A stretch of 64,000 nucleotides of DNA, taken from assembly GCF_022846655.1 (NCBI RefSeq), contig NZ_AP025667.1, positions 5,679,001 to 5,743,000 on the forward strand, read 5' to 3'. Made by a program: the position numbers and the translations under genes. Under the pieces are notes generated by a model. It ran no database searches, was not told where the DNA came from, and saw only the letters and a program-made list of their open reading frames with translations. Positions within the stretch are counted from its first letter, which is position 1. Each line of letters opens with the position of its first letter. The DNA comes from Streptomyces seoulensis (GTDB taxonomy: Bacteria; Actinomycetota; Actinomycetes; Streptomycetales; Streptomycetaceae). Of this stretch, positions 58,227 through 64,000 are shown piece after piece.

Positions 58227-59216
58227 TCAGCCCGCCGCCCGCACGATGCGCACCGGCAGCGGGCACATCGCCTCGCGCAGCGCCGCGGCCAGCTCCTCGT
58301 ACTCGGCGGAGCGGGCCGCGGCCGTGCGCATGGCGAGGGCGATACGGCGGCTCGGGGCGGGTGCGGCGAAGGACCCGGTGAGGACCTTGCTGCCACGGGT
58401 CGCCTCCAGCCGGATGGCGGTACGCGGCAGCAGGGTGCAGCCGAGCCCGCCGGCTACCAACTGGACCAGGGTGGACAGTCCGGCGGCCGTGGTGGTGACC
58501 GGGGCCGGGTCCCGCCGTCCGGCCGCTGCCCCGGCTCCCCGGATCTCCCGCCCGGCGTCCCGGCAGATCTCCAGTGCCTGGTCGCGCAGGCAGTGCCCCT
58601 CGTCCAGCAGCAGCAGGTTCAGTTCGCGCAGCGCCTCGCGCGGGATGCCGCTGCGGCAGCCCAGTTCGTGTCCGAGCGGGGTGACGAGCACGAAGTCCTC
58701 GTCGAACAGAGGGAGTTCGGTCACCCCGGGCACGCCGAGGGGGACGGCGAGCAGCAGCAGGTCGAGCCGCCCGGAGTGCAGCCCGTCCAGCAGGCTGGCG
58801 GTCTGCTCCTCGTGCACCTGGAGGTCGAGCTGCGGATAGCGCTCGTGCACCAGGCGCAGCACGGTGGGCAGCAGGTAGGGGGCGACGGTCGGGATGACGC
58901 CGAGCCGCAGCACACCGGTGAACGGCGCCCGGACGGCCTCCGCCTCCTCCAGCAGCGCCGCCATCTCGACGAGCACCGCCTTCGCCCGCACCGCGAGCCG
59001 CTCCCCCTCGGGCGAGAGCAGCACCCTGCGGGTCGTACGCTCCACCAGGGCCACCCCGAGGGTCTCCTCCAGCGCGGCGACCGCTCCGGACAGCGCGGGC
59101 TGGCTCATCCCGATGGCGGCGGCCGCGTCCCGGAAGTGCAGGTGCTCGGCGACCGCGGCGAAGGCACGCAACTGCGCCAGGGTCGGCTGTTTCCGCTTGC
59201 CGCTACTGATGGTCAC
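58227..59216 (-). CDS. oxyR: Peroxide-sensing LysR-family regulator OxyR
   Basis: 329 residues. The GTG at 59216 has GGAGGT eight bases upstream. The N-terminal helix-turn-helix is LAQLRAFAAVAEHLHFRDAA and AIGMSQPALSGAVAALEETL. The C-terminal sensor has the redox cysteine pair in EGHCLRDQALEIC. Divergent from ahpCD, which it activates under peroxide in streptomycetes. Confidence 0.94.
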   Translation of the reverse strand: MTISSGKRKQPTLAQLRAFAAVAEHLHFRDAAAAIGMSQPALSGAVAALEETLGVALVERTTRRVLLSPEGERLAVRAKAVLVEMAALLEEAEAVRAPFTGVLRLGVIPTVAPYLLPTVLRLVHERYPQLDLQVHEEQTASLLDGLHSGRLDLLLLAVPLGVPGVTELPLFDEDFVLVTPLGHELGCRSGIPREALRELNLLLLDEGHCLRDQALEICRDAGREIRGAGAAAGRRDPAPVTTTAAGLSTLVQLVAGGLGCTLLPRTAIRLEATRGSKVLTGSFAAPAPSRRIALAMRTAAARSAEYEELAAALREAMCPLPVRIVRAAG

Positions 59217-59351
59217 TGATAGCCACCTCCGATCAACCGGACCGAGTGTAGCTATTTCACTAATCAATCCACCCTGTGCCAACATCGGCCGAGTCCAACC
59301 CAAGGGAGACATCCCGTGACCTGGGGTGTCCCCGCGCTGCAAGGAGAGCAC
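59217..59351. promoter_or_regulatory. oxyR-ahpC divergent promoter region
   Basis: 135 bases between divergent starts. The stretch 59250-59272 (GTAGCTATTTCACTAATCAA and following bases) is distinctly AT-rich with LysR-like T-N11-A character and is the likely OxyR site and ahpC promoter. Exact boxes were not assigned. Confidence 0.55.
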
Positions 59352-59906
59352 GTGCTCACTGTCGGTGACAAGTTCCCCGAGTTCGAACTGACCGCCTGCG
59401 TCTCGCTGGAGAAGGGCAAGGAGTTCGAGACGATCGACCACAAGACCTACGAGGGCAAGTGGAAGATCGTCTTCGCGTGGCCGAAGGACTTCACCTTCGT
59501 GTGCCCGACCGAGATCGCGGCCTTCGGCAAGCTGAACGACGAGTTCGCCGACCGTGACGCGCAGGTCCTCGGCTTCTCCGGTGACTCCGAGTTCGTCCAC
59601 CACGCCTGGCGCAAGGACCACCCGGACCTCACCGACCTGCCGTTCCCGATGATGGCGGACTCCAAGCACGAGCTGATGCGCGACCTGGGCATCGAGGGCG
59701 AGGACGGCTTCGCCAAGCGCGCCGTCTTCATCGTCGACCAGAACAACGAGATCCAGTTCACCATGGTGACCGCCGGTTCCGTCGGCCGTAACCCCAAGGA
59801 GGTCCTGCGGGTCCTCGACGCCCTCCAGACGGACGAGCTGTGCCCGTGCAACTGGAGCAAGGGCGAGGACACCCTCGACCCGGTCGCGCTGCTGGCTGGT
59901 GAGTGA
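59352..59906 (+). CDS. ahpC: Alkyl hydroperoxide reductase subunit AhpC (peroxiredoxin)
   Basis: 184 residues from the GTG at 59352, preceded by AAGGAG. The in-frame start at 59316 is rejected. The peroxidatic cysteine is Cys 51 in FTFVCPTEIAAFG. The C-terminal LCPCNW (Cys 164 and 166) carries the resolving cysteine. It reduces organic and hydrogen peroxides. Electrons come via AhpD, encoded next. Confidence 0.96.
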   Translation: MLTVGDKFPEFELTACVSLEKGKEFETIDHKTYEGKWKIVFAWPKDFTFVCPTEIAAFGKLNDEFADRDAQVLGFSGDSEFVHHAWRKDHPDLTDLPFPMMADSKHELMRDLGIEGEDGFAKRAVFIVDQNNEIQFTMVTAGSVGRNPKEVLRVLDALQTDELCPCNWSKGEDTLDPVALLAGE

Positions 59907-59909
59907 CCC

Positions 59910-60443
59910 ATGTCCCTCGACTCGCTGAAGTCCCGTGTCCCGGACTACGCCAAGGACCTGAAGCTCAACCTGGGCTCGGTCATCGGCAACTCCGACCTCC
60001 CGGCCCAGCAGCTCTGGGGCGCCGTGCTGGCGACCGCGATCGCCTCGCGCTCCCCCATCGTGCTGCGTGAGCTGGAGCCGGAGGCGAAGGCCAACCTCTC
60101 GCCCGAGGCGTACGACGCGGCCAAGGCCGCCGCCGCCATCATGGCGATGAACAACGTCTTCTACCGCACCCGGCACCTGCTGTCGGACCACGAGTACGGC
60201 ACCCTGCGCGCCGGTCTGCGGATGAACGTCATCGGCAACCCCGGCGTCGACAAGGTCGACTTCGAGCTGTGGTCGTTCGCGGTCTCCGCGATCAACGGCT
60301 GCGGTCTGTGCCTGGACTCGCACGAGCAGGTCCTGCGCAAGGCCGGTGTCGAGCGCGACGTGATCCAGGAGGCGTTCAAGATCGCCTCCGTGGTCCAGGC
60401 GGTCGGCGTCACGCTCGACGCGGAGGCCGTCCTCGCCGAGTAG
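59910..60443 (+). CDS. ahpD: Alkyl hydroperoxidase AhpD
   Basis: 177 residues, all-helical. The active CxxC is CGLCLDSHE (Cys 131 and 134), with upstream Glu/His neighbours of the AhpD core. It starts three bases after ahpC ends, so it is co-translated, and serves as the thiol adaptor that regenerates AhpC in actinobacteria. Confidence 0.96.
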   Translation: MSLDSLKSRVPDYAKDLKLNLGSVIGNSDLPAQQLWGAVLATAIASRSPIVLRELEPEAKANLSPEAYDAAKAAAAIMAMNNVFYRTRHLLSDHEYGTLRAGLRMNVIGNPGVDKVDFELWSFAVSAINGCGLCLDSHEQVLRKAGVERDVIQEAFKIASVVQAVGVTLDAEAVLAE

Positions 60444-60457
60444 TCCCGCTGTACCGG

Positions 60458-60486
60458 GGCCTCGCTCACTCCTGGTGGGCGAGGCC
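60458..60486. terminator. Terminator between ahpD and AI-2E gene
   Basis: GGCCTCGC (60458-60465) pairs with GCGAGGCC (60479-60486). It overlaps the last codons of the minus-strand gene and serves both convergent genes. Confidence 0.65.
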
Positions 60487-61785
60487 TTCGGTGTTCTCCG
60501 GGGCGTCCTCGGACGGCTCCGGAGTCCCGGCGGCATCGGGCCGTCCGGGCTCCTGCACGTCATGCACCTGCTGGGAGTACTGCCGCAGGTACCCCACCAC
60601 CGTGTTCGTCACCGCCACCAGCGGTACGGCCACCACCGCGCCGCCGATGCCGGCCACCATGCCGCCGGCCGCGACCGTGAGGACCACCGCGAGCGGATGG
60701 ACCCGCACCGCCCGGCCCAGGATGAACGGCTGGAGGACGTGGCCCTCGATCTGCTGGACCGCGAGCACCACCACCAGCGTCATCAGAGCGGTGAACACGC
60801 CCTGCGTCACCAGCGCGACGACCACCGCGAGCGCGCCGGAGGCGACCGCGCCGACCAGCGGGATGAACGAGAACAGGAAGATGAAGACGGCCAGCGGAAC
60901 GGCCATCGGCACGTCGAGGAAGTAGATGCCGAGCCCGATGAATATGGCGTCGATCAGCGCGACCAGGACCGTGCCGCGTACGTACGCGGTCAGGGTGGCC
61001 CAGGCCCGCGGACCGGCACCGGCCACGCCCGGCCGGGCGGCGGCGGGCACCAGCTTCAGGAACCACTCCCAGATCCGCCTGCCGTCGTAGAGCAGGAAGA
61101 GCGTCGAGAAGAAGACCAGCAGGATGCCGGTCAGCGCTTCGACGACGACCTGGACTCCCTCCAGACCGACGGAAGTTATCTGGTCGGTGTTGGCTCCGAC
61201 GGCCTCGCGGAGGTTCTTGGCGATCTGGTTGATCTGCTTGTCGGTGACATGGAACGGGCTCTTCAGCAGCCAGTTGCGCAGATCGTCGATGCCGTTCTGG
61301 AGCTGGCTGGAGAGGGTGTCGATGTTCTCCATGACCTGCCAGGTCACGAACCAGCCGAGCAGCCCGATGACCAGGAATCCCGATATGGCCGTGAGCGCCG
61401 TCGACGGGCCGCGCGGCATTCCGTACCGCATCAGCCGGGCCACGGTGGGCTGGAGCAGCGCGGTGACCAGCAGGGCGACCACGAACGCGAACACCACGAG
61501 CTGGACCGCGCTGATGACCCGCATCAGCACCCAGACCGTGCCCGCGAGGACCAGCAGCCGCCAGCCCGCCTCGGCCGCGACACGCACGCCCCACGGCACG
61601 GCGTGCGCGGGGTCGGGGCGCGGGGTGGGCGGAGCGGGGCGTGGGGCGGGGACCGCCGCGGCCTCGACGGGCACGTCGGCTGCGGCGTGCTCCTTCTCGG
61701 CCTCGGCGCGGCGCTCGTCCAGGCGCTCACTCATCTCGGTCAGACCGGCACCCAGCCGGCCGAGCCATCCTGGCATTCGCGTCAT
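60466..61785 (-). CDS. AI-2E family (PerM/UPF0118) membrane protein
   Basis: 439 residues from ATG 61785 with GGGAAGGG upstream. A charged cytoplasmic N terminus (DERRAEAEKEHAAAD) is followed by about eight membrane helices, including VQLVVFAFVVALLVTALLQP, GFLVIGLLGWFVTWQV and MAVPLAVFIFLFSFIPLVGA. The PLVGA and late GGMVAGIGGAVVAVPL segments are typical of the family. Some members export AI-2, others act as Na+(Li+)/H+ antiporters. The role here is undetermined. Confidence 0.9.
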   Translation of the reverse strand: MTRMPGWLGRLGAGLTEMSERLDERRAEAEKEHAAADVPVEAAAVPAPRPAPPTPRPDPAHAVPWGVRVAAEAGWRLLVLAGTVWVLMRVISAVQLVVFAFVVALLVTALLQPTVARLMRYGMPRGPSTALTAISGFLVIGLLGWFVTWQVMENIDTLSSQLQNGIDDLRNWLLKSPFHVTDKQINQIAKNLREAVGANTDQITSVGLEGVQVVVEALTGILLVFFSTLFLLYDGRRIWEWFLKLVPAAARPGVAGAGPRAWATLTAYVRGTVLVALIDAIFIGLGIYFLDVPMAVPLAVFIFLFSFIPLVGAVASGALAVVVALVTQGVFTALMTLVVVLAVQQIEGHVLQPFILGRAVRVHPLAVVLTVAAGGMVAGIGGAVVAVPLVAVTNTVVGYLRQYSQQVHDVQEPGRPDAAGTPEPSEDAPENTEGLAHQE

Positions 61786-61860
61786 GTCCGTACCCTTCCC
61801 CCGCGTCCCGGGCCCACTCCGTCCCGCCGGGGAGCCGTCCGAGGACGACCGTACAGTGCG

Positions 61861-61891
61861 AAAGCCCCTCACCCCAGGAGGGGGAGGGGCT
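61861..61891 (-). terminator. Intrinsic terminator of transglycosylase gene
   Basis: AGCCCCTC (61863-61870) pairs with GAGGGGCT (61884-61891). CCCC/GGGG extends the stem, and on the minus strand it leads into TTT. It lies 28 bases past the stop. Confidence 0.75.
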
Positions 61892-61918
61892 GCGCCGGGT
61901 CGAGCGTCAGGAAGGCGC

Positions 61919-62617
61919 TCAGTACCAGTGGTTGGCCTGCCAGAAGGTCCATGCCTCGCACGGGCTGCCGTAGCGGCTGTCCATGTAGTTGAGGCCCCAC
62001 TTGATCTGGGTCGCCGGGTTGGTCTGCCAGTCGGCGCCCACCGAGGACATCTTGGAGCCGGGCAGGGCCTGGAAGAGGCCGTAGGCGCCGGAAGAGGCGT
62101 TGACCGCGCGGTAGTTCCAGCTCGACTCGTGGTTCACGATGTTGCTGAAGCACTGGAACTGGCCGGCGCCCACCATCTGCCGGGCCATGGCCTGGATCTG
62201 GGCGACGGAGTAGCTGCTCTGGGGGGCGAAGCTGGAGACGTCGCGGACATCGTCGCGGCTGGCGGCGGCGGCCTTGGTCTCGGCACGCTCCTTGGCCAGC
62301 TCGGCCGCCTTCTCGGCGTCCTTCTTCTTGGCGATGGCCGTCTCGGCGGCGGCCTTGCGGGCCGCTGCCTCCGCGTCCTTCTTGGCGCTCGCGTCGGCCG
62401 CGATGGCCTGCGCGTCGGCCTGCTGCGTCAGGGACGCGGTCTGGACCTGCGCCTGCTGATCCGCGGGGAGCTCAGCGAGGAGCGTGGTGTCGGCGGCCGT
62501 CGGCTCGGCGTCGTTGTTCTGCGCGACGCTGCCCGAGGCAACTCCGACGACGCTTCCTACGGCGGTGACCGCGGTGGCGGAGGCCACTGCGAATCCCCGG
62601 ACCGAAATCCGGCTCAC
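61919..62617 (-). CDS. Secreted transglycosylase (SLT/resuscitation-type)
   Basis: 232 residues. The GTG at 62617 (VSRISVRGF) has GGAAGG upstream and is preferred over ATG 62635. A signal peptide runs to about residue 32. An Ala/Glu/Lys-rich coiled-coil linker follows (about 70-125). The catalytic domain begins VAQIQAMARQMVGAGQ, with the lytic Glu in NIVNHESSWN and SGAYGLFQALPGSKM. It should cleave peptidoglycan glycan strands during growth or spore germination. Confidence 0.9.
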   Translation of the reverse strand: MSRISVRGFAVASATAVTAVGSVVGVASGSVAQNNDAEPTAADTTLLAELPADQQAQVQTASLTQQADAQAIAADASAKKDAEAAARKAAAETAIAKKKDAEKAAELAKERAETKAAAASRDDVRDVSSFAPQSSYSVAQIQAMARQMVGAGQFQCFSNIVNHESSWNYRAVNASSGAYGLFQALPGSKMSSVGADWQTNPATQIKWGLNYMDSRYGSPCEAWTFWQANHWY

Positions 62618-62977
62618 ACGGTTTCCTTCCAGCATCGCCCGCTTCGGTGACCCTGGCGGACGCAATCGTGCCCCCTGACACTGGCCTCCCAATTCAAGGG
62701 TCACGGGAGACACGGGCCCGGTGGGAACTCCCGCACAGGGAGCGCCGCGTGGTGCTCGGGCGGCATACGACGACGCTATGGAGTTGGCGACTTGCTCCGT
62801 CGGATCGCGCCTGCCGGGGGGCTGGAGCGTGCCTCGGGGTACAGGTGTGTCGTATGCGGGGCCTGACAGGAGTGAGACTCTGCCGTAACCCGGCGGCGAG
62901 TGGCAATTCCGGGTTGCGTGTGAAAGCTCACACCTCGTTTGGCCCAAGGGAATTCAGGAAACCCCCACACGCGAAGA
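62618..62977 (-). promoter_or_regulatory. Long leader/promoter region of transglycosylase gene
   Basis: About 360 bases without an ORF. It includes a perfect palindrome GTGTGA-AAGC-TCACAC at 62918-62933 and several GC-rich stems. Leaders of cell-wall hydrolase genes in streptomycetes often hold ydaO-type c-di-AMP riboswitches. I could not confirm the conserved core here. Confidence 0.4.
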
Positions 62978-63015
62978 CGCCGCCCGGCTAAGCTCTTCGG
63001 CTTGTCCGGGCGGCG
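62978..63015 (-). terminator. Hairpin terminator of PhoH-family gene
   Basis: CGCCGCCCGG (62978-62987) pairs with CCGGGCGGCG (63006-63015). An inner AAGC/GCTT stem lies in the loop. It is 22 bases past the PhoH stop. No T-run. Confidence 0.65.
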
Positions 63016-63037
63016 CCTGTGGTTGTCCGAGGACGGG

Positions 63038-64000
63038 TCAGATGTGGCCGTCTTCCAGCATTTCGGTCACCAGCGCCGCGATCTGGGACCTTTCGGACCG
63101 GGTCAGCGTGACGTGCGCGAAGAGCGGATGCCCCTTCAGCTTCTCCACGACGGCCACCACGCCGTCGTAGCGGCCGACACGCAGGTTGTCCCGCTGCGCC
63201 ACGTCATGGGTGAGCACCACCCGCGAGTTGGCGCCGATCCGGGAGAGCACCGTCAGGAGCACGTTGCGCTCCAGCGACTGCGCCTCGTCCACGATCACGA
63301 AGGCGTCGTGCAGCGAGCGGCCGCGGATGTGGGTGAGCGGGAGGACCTCCAGCATCCCGCGCGCCGTGATCTCCTCGATGACCTCCCGGCCGGCGACCGC
63401 CCCGAGCGTGTCGAAGACGGCCTGGGCCCAGGGGCCCATCTTCTCCGCCTCGCTGCCCGGGAGATACCCCAGCTCCTGCCCGCCGACCGCGTACAGCGGC
63501 CGGAACACCATCACCTTCTGGTGCTGACGGCGTTCCAGGACCGCCTCCAGGCCCGCGCACAGCGCCAGCGCCGACTTGCCGGTGCCCGCGCGGCCGCCCA
63601 TGGAGAGGATGCCGACGTCCGGATCGAGCAGCAGGTCGAGCGCGATGCGCTGCTCGGCGCTGCGGCCCTTGATGCCGAACGCCTCCCGGTCGCCGCGCAC
63701 CAGCCTGACGTTGCCGTCCGGGGTGACGCGGCCGAGCGCCTTGCCGCGCTCGGACTGGATGGTCAGTCCGGTGTGCACGGGCAGCTCGGCCGCCTCGGGG
63801 ACGAACACGTGGCCCTCCTCGAAGAGGATGTCCACCTGTTCACCGGGGAGCGTCAGCTCGGACATGCCGGTCCAGCCGGAGGAGTCCGTGATGGCGAGTT
63901 CGGCGCGGTACTCCTCGGCCAGCAGACCGACCGAGGACGCCTTGATCCTGAGCGGCAGGTCCTTCGACACGACGGTGACGTCGAACCCCTCGGCCTGGAG
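63038..64000 (-). CDS. PhoH-family protein, start truncated by window end
   Basis: At least 321 residues. The frame stays open to the right edge ([18 protein letters not shown]), so the start and most of an N-terminal PIN-like nuclease domain lie outside. Visible are a linker with [14 protein letters not shown] and the PhoH ATPase with Walker [14 protein letters not shown], Walker [12 protein letters not shown] and sensor-like [16 protein letters not shown]-PhoH fusions (PhoH2 type) act as RNA helicase/ribonucleases in studied actinobacteria. Confidence 0.92.
   Translation of the reverse strand, partial: LQAEGFDVTVVSKDLPLRIKASSVGLLAEEYRAELAITDSSGWTGMSELTLPGEQVDILFEEGHVFVPEAAELPVHTGLTIQSERGKALGRVTPDGNVRLVRGDREAFGIKGRSAEQRIALDLLLDPDVGILSMGGRAGTGKSALALCAGLEAVLERRQHQKVMVFRPLYAVGGQELGYLPGSEAEKMGPWAQAVFDTLGAVAGREVIEEITARGMLEVLPLTHIRGRSLHDAFVIVDEAQSLERNVLLTVLSRIGANSRVVLTHDVAQRDNLRVGRYDGVVAVVEKLKGHPLFAHVTLTRSERSQIAALVTEMLEDGHI

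Noticed and set aside
55388..58396. 1002-codon open frame on the - strand
   Set aside because: Shadow of the ABC ATPase and permease genes, whose motifs are clear on the + strand.

Overview
This window is a chromosomal stretch of a high-GC actinomycete, almost certainly a Streptomyces. The third codon positions are nearly all G or C, and GTG starts are frequent. Gene content and order (oxyR-ahpCD, wblI-glpX, xseAB-ispH-ppgK, and a bldK-type operon beside typA) match the Streptomyces core. No rRNA, tRNA or CRISPR array was seen.

Layout. From 1 to 13.2 kb two five-gene peptide ABC transporter operons face each other. Both have the order permease, binding lipoprotein, permease, ATPase, ATPase. 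The left one (1-5328, +) is cut by the window edge. The right one (12706-6470, -) fits bldKABCDE by order and neighbourhood. Between them sit a methyltransferase gene and a 229-bp MITE-like element with perfect 22-bp terminal inverted repeats. From 13.2 to 28.6 kb come typA, an orphan peptide-binding lipoprotein, a TPM-like helical protein, a PAS/GAF/PP2C/ATPase signalling protein, an RsbW-like kinase, a NUDIX hydrolase, a SPOR-like small protein, a GntR regulator, a DUF4190/septum-formation-type membrane protein, a serpin with a coupled membrane protein, and an RmlD-like reductase.

From 28.7 to 35.07 kb lies an apparent integrated element of about 6.35 kb. It is bounded by a 28-bp duplication of the 3' end of ychF and has putative integrase arm repeats at both ends. 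It contains a decayed tyrosine recombinase, a broken phosphotransferase gene, a second gene fragment and a compact type III restriction-modification pair. This is the main accessory feature of the window.

From 35 to 64 kb the core resumes: ychF, a DUF6542-like membrane protein, a lipoprotein, ppgK, ispH, xseAB, a nitroreductase-family reductase, a DUF4245 protein, glpX, wblI, a DUF1707 protein, class I fumarase, an SDR oxidoreductase, fumC, a DUF402 protein, a second GAF/PP2C/ATPase protein, a class A penicillin-binding protein, a padR-ABC transporter operon, oxyR divergent from ahpCD, an AI-2E-family permease, a secreted transglycosylase, and the start-truncated end of a PhoH-family gene.

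Functional themes are peptide import and developmental signalling (the bldK-like systems and the PP2C/RsbW modules), central carbon metabolism (GlpX, two fumarases, PpgK), peroxide defence (OxyR-AhpCD), cell-wall work (PBP, transglycosylase, IspH) and one mobile defence island.
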